A stretch of 40,861 nt of DNA, from positions 1 through 40,861 of the forward strand of contig CAIKMS010000004.1 in NCBI GenBank assembly GCA_903828595.1, given 5' to 3'. The notes below the pieces were generated by a model. The model saw nothing but the letters and a program-made list of their open reading frames with translations. It was not told the origin of the DNA and ran no database searches. Source of the DNA: an uncultured Pseudomonadota bacterium (GTDB taxonomy: Bacteria; Pseudomonadota; Gammaproteobacteria; Steroidobacterales; Steroidobacteraceae). Positions 8,567 to 16,528 of the stretch are shown here, piece after piece. Position 1 is the first letter of the stretch; every line of letters starts with the position of its first letter. A program made the translations under genes and the position numbers.

Positions 8567-9553
8567 ATGCACATGACCGCGACCCTTGAAATTGTTATTC
8601 CGGAATCCCGCCGAGGTGAGCGTCTAGACCTCGCTTTGGCCGGATTGTTCCCTGCCTACTCGCGCAGTCGCCTCAAAACATGGATCGAGGCGGGTCGTGT
8701 GCTCGTCGACGGACGGGTGTTAAGACCCCGCGATCTGGTGATGGGGGGTGAGCGGGTGCGGCTGGAGCCTGAACTGGAATCCGTGCAGACCCATTCCGCC
8801 GCCCAGGCCATCACCCTGCAAATCGCCTACGAGGATGAGTCCTTGCTGGTGGTCAACAAGCCAGCGGGCCTGGTGGTGCATCCGGGTGCCGGTAATCCGG
8901 ATCGCACCCTGCAAAATGCCCTGCTGCACTACGACCCGTCACTCAATGCCCTGCCTCGCGCGGGAATTATTCACCGGCTGGATAAAGACACCAGCGGGTT
9001 ATTGGTTATTGCGCGAGATCTGTTGGCCCACACCGCGCTCACCCGGGCGTTGGCCGCCCGCGATGTGAGCCGCGAGTACACCGCGATCTGTGTGGGAGAG
9101 ATGACCGGCGGGGGCCGGGTTGATGCGCCTATAGGCCGGCACGCCTCGGATCGCTTGCGCATGTCGGTGCGCAGCGATGGTCGGCCCGCCGTCACCCACT
9201 ACCGGGTGTTGGGTAAATACCGTGGCTATACCCACGTGCAGGTCAACCTAGAGACCGGTCGCACCCACCAGATTCGTGTTCATTTAGCGCACGTGGGATA
9301 CCCGATTGTGGGCGATCCGCTGTATCTGAAGCGGCGCAGTTTGCCGCCGGCAGCGACTGCGCAGCTCACCGCCACGTTGCGCGGCTTTAGGCGGCAGGCT
9401 TTGCACGCCGCCAGGCTGGGTTTCGCGCACCCTAAGTCCGGTAAACCAATAGAAGTCATAGCGCCGGTGCCGGCGGATTTTGAGGCCTTAATTACCGTGC
9501 TTAAAACCGATCTGGCTTTGACGCGCGCCGCTCAGGCTGACTTACGGCGATGA
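8567..9553 (+). CDS. rluD: 23S rRNA pseudouridine synthase RluD
   Basis: 328 residues. The N-terminal S4-like RNA-binding domain (about 18-75, RLDLALAGLFPAYSRSRLKTWI) is followed by the RluA-family catalytic domain with HRLDKDTSGLLV, catalytic Asp139, and the C-terminal RTHQIRVHLAHVGYPIVGD motif. Family knowledge: RluD makes pseudouridines in helix 69 of 23S rRNA. Start ATG at 8567 or 8573, both in frame. It is divergent from bamD with almost no gap, and its stop overlaps the pgeF start by 4 bp (ATGA), so the two genes are translationally coupled. Confidence 0.93.
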   Translation: MHMTATLEIVIPESRRGERLDLALAGLFPAYSRSRLKTWIEAGRVLVDGRVLRPRDLVMGGERVRLEPELESVQTHSAAQAITLQIAYEDESLLVVNKPAGLVVHPGAGNPDRTLQNALLHYDPSLNALPRAGIIHRLDKDTSGLLVIARDLLAHTALTRALAARDVSREYTAICVGEMTGGGRVDAPIGRHASDRLRMSVRSDGRPAVTHYRVLGKYRGYTHVQVNLETGRTHQIRVHLAHVGYPIVGDPLYLKRRSLPPAATAQLTATLRGFRRQALHAARLGFAHPKSGKPIEVIAPVPADFEALITVLKTDLALTRAAQADLRR

Positions 9554-10374
9554 GTCAGGGCGGGGGTTTGCCCCTGGCGCCGGCCTGGATAGAGGCTAAT
9601 TGGCCCACGCCACCGGGTGTGCGGGCGCTGACCACTACCCGCATCGGTGGGGTTAGTCGCGGTGCCCTGGCCTGCTGGAATCTCGCCACTCACGTGGGCG
9701 AGGCGAGCGACTTATGCGCACAAAACCGCCAGCGCTTGCGTGAAGCCTTGGCCTTACCCGTAGAGCCCTACTGGCTGAATCAAGTCCATGGGATCGCCGT
9801 CGCGAGGCCACCTTGCGTAGATACGGTCAACCAGGCAGTGACCCACAACGAACCGAGAAACCTTAATCCGAGTCAGGCTGAACCACCTACCGCGGATGCC
9901 GCGGTCACCTCGCATGGCGGCGTGGTGCTCGCCGTGTTGACTGCCGATTGTTTACCGGTTGTATTCAGCGCAAATAACGGACGCGTATTGGGTGTGGCGC
10001 ATGCCGGGTGGCGCGGCCTGGTTGGTGGCGTCCTGCAGGCCACGCTGCAGTCCATGGCAGATGCCGGGGCGAAGCCCGGTGACATCCAGGTGTGGCTGGG
10101 TCCTTGTATCGGCCCGACGGCGTTTGAAGTGGGTGATGAAGTCCGCGAGGCCTTTGTCACGCGCGATTCGGCCAACGGGCGCTGCTTTACGGCCAATGCC
10201 CGGGGTCGCTGGCAGGCGGATTTGGTTAGCCTTGCACGACTAGAGCTGACGCGGTTGGGGGTAACGGCCGTGTATTCGGCTAACTGTTGCACCTACACAG
10301 ACACTGAGCGCTGGTATTCGTATCGACGCGACCCTGCTGCCGGGAGGATGGCAACCTTGGTTTGGCGTCGCTGA
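9550..10374 (+). CDS. pgeF: Purine nucleoside phosphorylase / peptidoglycan-editing factor (YfiH/laccase-domain family)
   Basis: 274 residues of the DUF152/YfiH family. The expected metal ligands are present: His80 (NQVHG), Cys134 (ADCLPVV) and His151 (HAGWRG), followed by LGPCIGPTAFEVGDEV. Members have been assigned purine nucleoside phosphorylase/adenosine deaminase activity and, in E. coli, removal of mis-incorporated L-Ser from peptidoglycan precursors. An insert at about 90-115 before the second motif is longer than I expect. It is coupled to rluD by a 4-bp overlap. The transposon at 10444 lies about 70 bp past its stop and does not interrupt it. Confidence 0.88.
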   Translation: MSQGGGLPLAPAWIEANWPTPPGVRALTTTRIGGVSRGALACWNLATHVGEASDLCAQNRQRLREALALPVEPYWLNQVHGIAVARPPCVDTVNQAVTHNEPRNLNPSQAEPPTADAAVTSHGGVVLAVLTADCLPVVFSANNGRVLGVAHAGWRGLVGGVLQATLQSMADAGAKPGDIQVWLGPCIGPTAFEVGDEVREAFVTRDSANGRCFTANARGRWQADLVSLARLELTRLGVTAVYSANCCTYTDTERWYSYRRDPAAGRMATLVWRR

Positions 10375-10435
10375 CTTAAAGGTGCGGCCGTGCGAGCGCC
10401 AAGGTTGCGGCTATGCTGGTCAGCCGGTTGGGCTA

Positions 10436-10443
10436 TAGGCTTA
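10436..10443. repeat. Target-site duplication, left copy (TAGGCTTA)
   Basis: The eight bases TAGGCTTA directly abut the left terminus at 10444 and recur exactly after the right terminus at 12457-12464. An 8-bp duplication is the size known for the IS1595 family. It proves that the outer 2,013-bp unit, not the smaller inner one, was the last to transpose. Confidence 0.93.
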
Positions 10444-10462
10444 CCTGATTAGAAATGTGCGG
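10444..10462 (+). repeat. Left terminal inverted repeat of the transposon
   Basis: CCTGATTAGAAATGTGCGG matches the right terminus in the first 12 bases and at three of the next seven. It is immediately preceded by the target duplication. Confidence 0.9.
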
Positions 10463-10496
10463 CATTTTCGGGGATGGCAAGCCCCGGCTTCCGGCC

Positions 10497-11411
10497 TCAT
10501 TCCGGCTTGAAGCCGGCAGTGATGATGTTGCCGACATTGAATCCCAGCTTGACGCCGCCGATATGCGTGCGCCCCATGATCGCCAGGGCGCCGCGTTTGG
10601 CTGGCCCTGGAAGTGGCATCAGCCGTGTCCAGTAACGCAGGGAATAGCGGTTCACAAAGGCCTGCACGCTGACGTCGGCGTAGCCGCAGCTGCGGAACAG
10701 TTGTGTGGCGCTGGCTGAGCTGAAGAGTTGCATGTGTTCGATGTCGATGATCGGCGAGCGGCGGCCCAGAATACGATTGACGAGGCTGCGGTAGTCATGG
10801 GTCACCGTGACGAAGGCGCCGCCAGGGCGCAGCAGGCGCATCGCCGAGCGAGCAATGGCACCCGGATCGAGAACGTGCTCCATGGTCATGAAGCAGCAGA
10901 TCAGGTCCAAGGAATCTGGTGCGTGGTCGGACTCGACGAAGATGGTCTCGCGTATCCAGGCGCGCCGGTTCGGGGGCGCGGCGGCGATCGCGGCCCGCGA
11001 GGGTTCAACCCCAACCAGGCTCTTGAAGCCAGCGCGCTGCAGATGTTCGAGGAAGATGCCGGTTCCGGTACCGATCTCCAGCGCGCTGCTACGCTGCCGC
11101 AGGCGGCCCAGCGTCGGCGCTATCGCTGCGATATAGGCCAGCGCCGCGTCATTGGCCTCTTCCGAACTGTCGTAGTCCGCCTGGTGGTACGCGCGGGCCA
11201 GTTCGTCCTGGCGCGGTGGCGTGTCCACATACACAAGATCGCAGGCGGGGCACTGCACCATGCGGTGACTCATGTATTCCGGGTCTTTGCGAGAAGCAAA
11301 GCTGAAGCCGGTCAGGCGTTTTTCGTTCAGGGTCTCGCCAACGAAAGTCGATGCCCCGGTGGGAGGTGCATCACAGACCGGGCAGTGTCGGGAAACTCGG
11401 GTGTTCGTCAT
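10497..11411 (-). CDS. Class I SAM-dependent methyltransferase (transposon passenger)
   Basis: 304 residues. The N-terminus has paired cysteines CPVC and CPAC (about residues 10-13 and 54-57) consistent with a small zinc-binding module. A Rossmann methyltransferase follows with the SAM motif LEIGTGTGIF, the acidic VGVEPS strand end, and LLRPGGAFVTVTHD. The pattern resembles sugar or cell-surface C-/O-methyltransferases with N-terminal zinc sites; the substrate is unknown. ATG 11411 has AGGA at 421-418 (11421-11418) with 6-nt spacing, partly built from the internal transposon terminus. The reading frame is intact although the transposase is broken. It carries no restriction partner. Confidence 0.82.
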   Translation of the reverse strand: MTNTRVSRHCPVCDAPPTGASTFVGETLNEKRLTGFSFASRKDPEYMSHRMVQCPACDLVYVDTPPRQDELARAYHQADYDSSEEANDAALAYIAAIAPTLGRLRQRSSALEIGTGTGIFLEHLQRAGFKSLVGVEPSRAAIAAAPPNRRAWIRETIFVESDHAPDSLDLICCFMTMEHVLDPGAIARSAMRLLRPGGAFVTVTHDYRSLVNRILGRRSPIIDIEHMQLFSSASATQLFRSCGYADVSVQAFVNRYSLRYWTRLMPLPGPAKRGALAIMGRTHIGGVKLGFNVGNIITAGFKPE

Positions 11412-11418
11412 CTGGATT

Positions 11419-11437
11419 CCTGATTAGAAACCTGCCT
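11419..11437 (+). repeat. Internal third copy of the transposon terminus
   Basis: CCTGATTAGAAACCTGCCT is identical over 19 bases to the right terminus read inward and lies between passenger and transposase. It has no target duplication (the preceding 8 bases are TCTGGATT). With the right end it would delimit a 1,038-bp basic insertion sequence without the passenger. Confidence 0.9.
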
Positions 11438-12370
11438 CAGCATGCCGCCTGACCACCGACTCCTTGAGCGGCGCGCACCGCGCGACGTCCACGATCAGGC
11501 GTGCCACCAGCCCGCGCAAATCGAAGCGGCGATTGAATCGATAGGCGAAGGCGGCGAGATAGTGGGCGGCGTATTTCCTGTATTTCAGCGAGTGGTAGGC
11601 GCCGGCCAGCGTAGTCTTGAGGTTGCCCAGCACGGTGTTGACCCACGGGAATTGTGGCATGTCACGTGGCTTGCGGCCACCGACCACGACCGGCTGATGG
11701 GTGCAGCCCGCTGCGGTGACAGCTGAACAACCCAGTCCGTCGCTGATAACCGCGCACCCGGGCGCCAGATTGGCCTTGGCCCACTTGCCGATGGCATCGG
11801 AGGTGAAGCCGCCGACCATGCTCAGCTTGAGGAATCGAGGCCTGTCTTTCTCGTCCAGAGACACAGCGGCCACGAACGGCACTTTAGTTCTCGGAGCCAC
11901 GGCCAGGCTTACCGCCCGCACCCTCGCCACCGAGGTAGGCGTCATCGACCTGCACGGCACCTTCGAGCCGATGGCAACTCTCACGCGCAGCCATGGCCCG
12001 GTTGAGCTTGTGGTGCAGCAGCCAGGCGGCGGGGTAGCTCACGCCCAGTTGGCGCTTGAGCGCCAGGGCCGACAGCCCCGTCTTGGCCTGACTGATCAGA
12101 TAGATGGCCAGGAACCAGATGGTCAAGGGCAACTGGGTGTGCCCCATCAAGCTGCCGGCGGTCAGCGAGGTCTGATGGCGGCAATCATTGCACTGGAACA
12201 GCCGCCGGGCGCCGTTCCCGCCCACATAGTGGGCGTCGCTATCGCAGCGGGGGCAGCGGAAGCCACCGGGCAACCTTCAACGCCTGGGCGCACTGCGCCT
12301 CGGTGCCAAAACAGCCAAGGAATTCGGGCAGGGACATGCCCAGCTAGAACTGGATTCGGTTGAAGGTCAT
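11424..12370 (-). pseudogene. IS1595-family transposase, inactivated
   Basis: Reading leftward from ATG 12370 gives MTFNRIQF, an in-frame TAG at 12346-12344 (CAG expected), then GMSLPEFLGCFGTEAQCAQALKV. The frame breaks near 12262-12273, where one copy of an apparent CCCGGTGG tandem seems lost. It resumes with the zinc-finger segment FRCPRC...FQCNDC and the first catalytic Asp in VQVDDAYLGGE. An extra base near 11886 creates a stop and shifts to the frame with VISDG (second Asp) and the VNTVLGNLK segment carrying the third position (Asn). The stop codon lies inside the internal terminus. Three lesions make it non-functional unless they are sequencing errors. Confidence 0.87.
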
Positions 12371-12430
12371 TGGGGTGCGCTTCGTAGTCCGATGCACTCT
12401 GGTTACGAGGCCAGTAGCTCATAGGATGAG

Positions 12431-12456
12431 CCTGCCTAGGCAGGTTTCTAATCAGG
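12431..12456 (-). repeat. Right terminal inverted repeat with palindromic tip
   Basis: Read inward from 12456 the sequence is CCTGATTAGAAACCTGCCT followed by AGGCAGG. The segment 12431-12444 (CCTGCCTAGGCAGG) is a perfect 14-nt palindrome overlapping the terminus. The target duplication follows at 12457. Confidence 0.9.
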
Positions 12457-12464
12457 TAGGCTTA
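12457..12464. repeat. Target-site duplication, right copy (TAGGCTTA)
   Basis: Exact copy of 10436-10443. Removing 10444-12464 would restore an uninterrupted TATAGGCTTAAGG junction downstream of pgeF. Confidence 0.93.
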
Positions 12465-12503
12465 AGGAAGGTGACGAAAAAAAATCCTAAATAGGGCGCT
12501 ATT

Positions 12504-12520
12504 GGCTCAAGTTTTGAGCC
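12504..12520. other. Short inverted repeat upstream of the unknown gene
   Basis: GGCTCAA-gtt-TTGAGCC, perfect 7-bp arms, 40 bp before the start at 12561. It could be an operator or a small hairpin. No T-run follows. Confidence 0.3.
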
Positions 12521-12560
12521 TGGCTGCCAATATTACGCAAAATAGGATGAGATTTACGTT

Positions 12561-13088
12561 ATGGCAAATTCTCCCAGCCTTTCTCGGGTCAACCGCGGGC
12601 CGTCGCGTCTGCGCGATTCGTACGTGCTGGGTGCGGCCATGACTGAGCGCGATTGTGTAGCCCCATCCCGAGAAACCGCCGACGCCGCTGCGGACCTCAC
12701 GACCACCCCGCTGGTGCTGCCAGAGGCGCGGATTGCGCAGGCGTTGCTCGCGTCGGTGAGGGACTTTTTTCTGCGCTGTGGGATGACGGAGCAGGCGATT
12801 GCTGAGGCGTTTATGGCCGCGGCGCAGCCCACGACTACTCCCGTCGCCCTGCAGGCGGCTTCCGGTAACCGATACTGGGCGACTGCATCGGATCTGGACT
12901 TAATGAAGCTATGGCCGCAGGACGAGGTCGCTGTCGTCGCGTCCGTGCCCGCCGCGCCGGTGGACACGGCACGATTGCTGTTTACGGGTTTGGTGGTCCA
13001 GCAGGCTCTGGCTGGAGCCACCTACAACGGCGAACAAGTTGAGCGTGGCCGCAACGCCGGATCACCCGATGAGGTTTGGGCCTGCTAG
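12561..13088 (+). CDS. Hypothetical protein
   Basis: 175 residues, not recognised. The ATG has GGATGAG at about 12544-12550 as a possible ribosome-binding site. The N-terminus is polar. A helical segment at about 57-88 (ALLASVRDFFLRCGMTEQAIAEAF) could be a small helix-turn-helix. The C-terminal half is Ala/Val-rich with no membrane segment. The opposite strand also has an open frame (13021-12554), but codon choice and the better start favour this one. It lies between the transposon and clpB, so it may be the native neighbour of pgeF. Function unknown. Confidence 0.45.
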   Translation: MANSPSLSRVNRGPSRLRDSYVLGAAMTERDCVAPSRETADAAADLTTTPLVLPEARIAQALLASVRDFFLRCGMTEQAIAEAFMAAAQPTTTPVALQAASGNRYWATASDLDLMKLWPQDEVAVVASVPAAPVDTARLLFTGLVVQQALAGATYNGEQVERGRNAGSPDEVWAC

Positions 13089-13238
13089 ACGCAGGCCAAG
13101 CTGGCACGTCAAGTTAAGGGCCCTTCCGCGCGCAGGGGGCGCTCCAACCTTTAAGCCCTATAGGTGTTGCTACGAGTTGATATCTCGTGGGCCGCCCCCA
13201 GAATGACATTCATCAGGCTTTTTTTGGATGAATTCATC

Positions 13239-15833
13239 ATGCGCCAAGACAAACTGACGACGAAGTTTCAAACCGCACTGGCTGATGCTCAGTCACTGGC
13301 GGTAGGCCGCGAGCATCCCTTCATTGAGCCCGCGCATCTGCTTTTGGCTATGCTGGATCAGACCGGCGGTACGGTGCGGCCATTACTGGATAAAGCCGCC
13401 GTTGATGTGGCTAAGCTACGGCTGCGATTAGCCAGTGCGTTGGACCGGGTCTCACCGGTACAGGGTGCAGCGGCGGGCGAAGTGCACGTCTCCAACGACC
13501 TGTCCCGGCTACTCAACCTCACTGACAAACTGGCGCAGGATCGAGGCGACAGCTTCATCTCGTCAGAGCTGTTTGTGCTCGCAGCACTGCAGGGCAGCTC
13601 GGAAGTATCGAAGATACTCAAAGAGTGCGGCGCGACCAGCCCCTTGCTGGATAAGGCGATTGAGCAGATGCGTCGCGGTGAAAAAGTAGATGACGCCGGT
13701 GCTGAAGAAACTCGTGGCGCTCTGCAAAAGTACACCATCGATCTGACTGAACGCGCTGAGCAAGGCAAGTTGGATCCGGTCATTGGGCGCGATGATGAGA
13801 TCCGTCGCACCATTCAGGTTCTGCAGCGTCGAACGAAGAACAACCCGGTCTTGATCGGTGAGCCGGGCGTGGGCAAGACGGCCATCGTCGAAGGTTTGGC
13901 GCTGCGGATTATCAACGGGGAAGTTCCCGAGGGCCTTAAAGGTAAGCGGATCTTAGCCTTAGATATGGGCTCATTGATTGCCGGTGCTAAGTATCGGGGT
14001 GACTTTGAAGAGCGCTTAAAAGGCGTGTTGAAAGAGTTATCGGCGCAGGAAGGCCAGATCATCTTATTTATTGATGAGTTGCACACCATGGTCGGCGCCG
14101 GTAAAGCCGATGGCGCCATGGATGCCGGAAATATGCTTAAACCCGCACTGGCGCGCGGTGAGTTGCACTGCGTGGGCGCCACGACGCTGGATGAGTATCG
14201 ACTGTACATTGAAAAAGACGCCGCCTTAGAACGGCGATTTCAGAAAGTGCTGGTTGATGAGCCGTCCGTGGAGGACACCATCGCGATCCTGCGTGGTTTG
14301 AAGGAGCGCTACGAGGTTCATCATCAGGTCGACATTACCGATCCGGCGATCGTGGCGGCGGCTACTTTGTCGCACCGTTACATCGCAGATCGTCAGTTGC
14401 CGGATAAGGCCATCGATCTGATTGATGAGGCGGGTTCGCGGATTCGGATGGAAATGGATTCCAAGCCCGAAGCGTTGGATCGGATGGAGCGGCGATTGAT
14501 CCAGCTGAAGATGGAGCGAGAGGCCTTAAAGAAAGAAACCGATGAAGCTTCGCGCAAACGGCTGGAGCAGCTTAATGAGACCTTGCAAGAGTTAGAGCGT
14601 GAGCATGCCGATTTGGTGGAGGTCTGGCGGGCTGAAAAAGCCCAACTGCAGGGCGCCGCGCACATCAAGGAATCCTTAGAGGCCGCGCGCCAGGAGTTTG
14701 AGAGCGCTCGCCGCTCCGGCGATTTAGCGCGCATGTCCGAACTACAGTACGGACGGATTCCGGATCTGGAAAAACGCCTGCAGACGGCACAGGCTGAGGA
14801 ACAGCAGCACCACACCACGTTGGTTAAAAATCGAGTTACGGAAGCTGAGATTGCTGAGGTGGTCTCGAAGTGGACCGGCATTCCGGTGGCGAAAATGTTG
14901 GAGGGTGAGAAGGCGAAGTTGCTGGCTATGGAAGCCGCCCTCACGCAGCGTGTGGTCGGCCAAGGTGAGGCCGTTAGCGCAGTAGCCGATGCCATTCGAC
15001 GTTCGCGCGCCGGCTTATCAGACCCCAACCGCCCCAATGGTTCGTTCTTGTTTTTGGGCCCTACCGGCGTGGGTAAAACTGAACTCACCAAGGCTCTGGC
15101 AGAGTTTTTGTTTGATACCGATCAGGCCATGCTGCGTATCGACATGTCGGAGTTTATGGAAAAACACTCGGTCGCCCGCTTAATTGGCGCCCCTCCTGGT
15201 TACGTAGGCTACGAGGAGGGCGGCTATCTCACCGAAGCGATCCGCCGCCGCCCCTACAGCGTGATCTTGCTCGACGAGGTTGAAAAAGCGCACCCCGACG
15301 TATTTAACGTACTGTTGCAGGTGCTCGATGACGGCCGACTGACGGACGGGCAGGGACGCACGGTCGACTTTAGAAACACCGTGATTGTGATGACCTCGAA
15401 TCTGGGCTCGCACGTCATTCAGGAAATGGCCGGCGAGTCGGATACGGAGCTTGGCTATCAGCGCATGAAAGACGCCGTGTTGGAAATTGTGGGAGGACAC
15501 TTTCGCCCCGAGTTCATCAACCGCATTGATGACATCGTGGTTTTCCACCCGCTAACGCGGGAAAACATCCGGCGTATCGTGGATATTCAAGTGACCCATC
15601 TTCAGGCGCGGCTGCGCGACCGTGAACTGGAGCTAACACTGAACGACTCGGCCCGCGATTTACTCGCGCAAGCCGGCTTTGACCCGGTGTACGGCGCCAG
15701 GCCCTTGAAGCGGGCGATTCAAAATCAGCTGGAAAACCCCCTGGCCAATCGCCTGTTACGCGGCGAATTCGTGCCCGGTACCACCATTGGTGTGGTGGCT
15801 GTGGCCGGGAAATTGCAGTTTGGTGCCGTTTAA
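13239..15833 (+). CDS. clpB: ClpB disaggregase chaperone
   Basis: 864 residues from ATG 13239, which gives the family N-terminus [11 protein letters not shown]; an upstream in-frame extension to 13164 is not conserved-looking. Clp_N repeats cover about 1-145. The first AAA+ domain has Walker A GEPGVGKT at about 207-214. The coiled-coil middle domain at about 400-525 contains the M-domain heptads that bind DnaK. The second AAA+ domain has GPTGVGKT and the YVGYEEGG pore loop. ClpB unfolds aggregates with DnaK/J. I found no convincing sigma-32 promoter in 13089-13238. Length is typical. Confidence 0.96.
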   Translation: MRQDKLTTKFQTALADAQSLAVGREHPFIEPAHLLLAMLDQTGGTVRPLLDKAAVDVAKLRLRLASALDRVSPVQGAAAGEVHVSNDLSRLLNLTDKLAQDRGDSFISSELFVLAALQGSSEVSKILKECGATSPLLDKAIEQMRRGEKVDDAGAEETRGALQKYTIDLTERAEQGKLDPVIGRDDEIRRTIQVLQRRTKNNPVLIGEPGVGKTAIVEGLALRIINGEVPEGLKGKRILALDMGSLIAGAKYRGDFEERLKGVLKELSAQEGQIILFIDELHTMVGAGKADGAMDAGNMLKPALARGELHCVGATTLDEYRLYIEKDAALERRFQKVLVDEPSVEDTIAILRGLKERYEVHHQVDITDPAIVAAATLSHRYIADRQLPDKAIDLIDEAGSRIRMEMDSKPEALDRMERRLIQLKMEREALKKETDEASRKRLEQLNETLQELEREHADLVEVWRAEKAQLQGAAHIKESLEAARQEFESARRSGDLARMSELQYGRIPDLEKRLQTAQAEEQQHHTTLVKNRVTEAEIAEVVSKWTGIPVAKMLEGEKAKLLAMEAALTQRVVGQGEAVSAVADAIRRSRAGLSDPNRPNGSFLFLGPTGVGKTELTKALAEFLFDTDQAMLRIDMSEFMEKHSVARLIGAPPGYVGYEEGGYLTEAIRRRPYSVILLDEVEKAHPDVFNVLLQVLDDGRLTDGQGRTVDFRNTVIVMTSNLGSHVIQEMAGESDTELGYQRMKDAVLEIVGGHFRPEFINRIDDIVVFHPLTRENIRRIVDIQVTHLQARLRDRELELTLNDSARDLLAQAGFDPVYGARPLKRAIQNQLENPLANRLLRGEFVPGTTIGVVAVAGKLQFGAV

Positions 15834-15857
15834 GGGCAGCTGATGCCTGCCTTTAGC

Positions 15858-15890
15858 GCAGTCAGGTGCCCGAGTGTGGCGCCTGACTGC
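15858..15890 (+). terminator. Strong stem-loop after clpB
   Basis: GCAGTCAGG (15858-15866) pairs with CCTGACTGC (15882-15890), extended inward by a T-G wobble and GCC/GGC around the loop CGAGTGT, 13 pairs in all. No T-run follows; instead an extended -10 element begins at its base. It could end clpB transcription or act as an operator. Confidence 0.45.
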
Positions 15891-15896
15891 TATGAT
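15888..15896 (+). promoter_or_regulatory. Extended -10 promoter element upstream of the FmdB-family gene
   Basis: TGC-TATGAT: an extended -10 TGN and a hexamer matching TATAAT at 5 of 6 positions, 40 bp upstream of the start at 15937. No good -35 is visible, which extended -10 promoters tolerate. Confidence 0.4.
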
Positions 15897-15936
15897 TCGC
15901 GGCCGTGGATCGGGATGTTTTGGACGGGGTTTATCG

Positions 15937-16452
15937 ATGCCGTTTTACGAGTACCAGTGTCGCCACTGCGGCCATGAGTTGGAAGTTCTGCAGAAAATCA
16001 GCGATGGCCCGCTGAAGAAGTGTCCGTCGTGTAGCCGTTCTAAGCTAGAGCGGGTCATCTCCCGTGTGGCTTTTCGTCTAAAGGGCGGTGGCTGGTACGA
16101 GACTGACTTCAAATCCGACGGCGAGAATAAGCGTAATTTGGTCGGCAATGATCAAGGCGGCGGTAGCGCCGGCGTTGATCCAACGGCTAAGGCAGAGACC
16201 AGCGCCACTGACGCTACTAAGGCAGCTTCGGCTGAGACCTCCGGTGCCGACAAAGACACCAGTGGCAAAGCCGACAAGCCTGCCGCAACGCCAGCGGCAT
16301 CCCCTTCCGCCAGTAAGGATCGTGGTCGCGCTAAAGCGCCGACTAAAACAACGACTAAGACCTCAACCAAGACTTCGGCAACGGCGTCCACTAAGACGAG
16401 CAAGTCAGCGGCTAAACGGCCTGTGGCTAAAACGTCTACCAAGCGGCGCTAG
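15937..16452 (+). CDS. FmdB-family zinc ribbon protein with Lys/Thr/Ala-rich tail
   Basis: 171 residues from ATG 15937, chosen because MPFYEYQC is the conserved family start; 21 upstream residues are spurious. Zinc ligands are Cys8, Cys11, Cys29 and Cys32, followed by FRLKGGGWYETD typical of the family (CxxC_CxxC_SSSS). The remaining 110 residues are low-complexity, first Ala/Thr/Asp-rich and then basic with repeated TKTS units at about 137-170. The small zinc ribbon has no settled biochemical role; it often sits next to aspS, as here (76 bp gap). The tail recalls the one on SucD in this window. Confidence 0.85.
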   Translation: MPFYEYQCRHCGHELEVLQKISDGPLKKCPSCSRSKLERVISRVAFRLKGGGWYETDFKSDGENKRNLVGNDQGGGSAGVDPTAKAETSATDATKAASAETSGADKDTSGKADKPAATPAASPSASKDRGRAKAPTKTTTKTSTKTSATASTKTSKSAAKRPVAKTSTKRR

Positions 16453-16528
16453 GCGAATCGTTAGTGCGGGCCGGGTGATCACCCGCCTGCCGTGTTCTTT
16501 ATTTTTTAGCTCTTAAACGGATACAGTC

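Larger units (their letters stand above)
10444..12456. mobile_element. IS1595-type transposon carrying a methyltransferase passenger
   Basis: The unit is 2,013 bp. The left end begins CCTGATTAGAAATGTGCGG; the right end, read inward, begins CCTGATTAGAAACCTGCCT (12 identical, 15 of 19 overall). It is flanked by a perfect 8-bp duplication. Contents, both transcribed leftward: a degenerate ISXO2/IS1595-type transposase (12370-11424) and an intact methyltransferase (11411-10497). A third terminus copy lies between them at 11419. Passenger genes are known in IS1595 subgroups. It sits between pgeF and an unknown gene upstream of clpB. Family assignment rests on the transposase motifs, the terminal sequence pairing and the duplication size. 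Confidence 0.9.

Noticed and set aside
10728..11423. Open frame of about 230 codons opposite the passenger methyltransferase
   Set aside because: The other strand encodes clear SAM-methyltransferase motifs; this frame is low-complexity Arg/Ala and has no motif.
10444..12456. Restriction-modification or other defence pair on the transposon
   Set aside because: The methyltransferase resembles sugar or small-molecule enzymes with N-terminal cysteines; no DNA-methylase motif (NPPY/DPPY) or nuclease gene is present.
13108..13125. TGGCACG resembling a sigma-54 -24 element before clpB
   Set aside because: No TTGC follows at the -12 position.
13089..13238. Sigma-32 heat-shock promoter for clpB
   Set aside because: CCCTATAG resembles part of a -10, but no CTTGAA-type -35 lies 13-15 bp upstream.
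16463..16516. Palindrome CGGGTGATCACCCG then T-rich stretch as a terminator before aspS
   Set aside because: The palindrome has no loop and the T-rich part is more than 10 nt away; aspS probably shares the upstream transcript.
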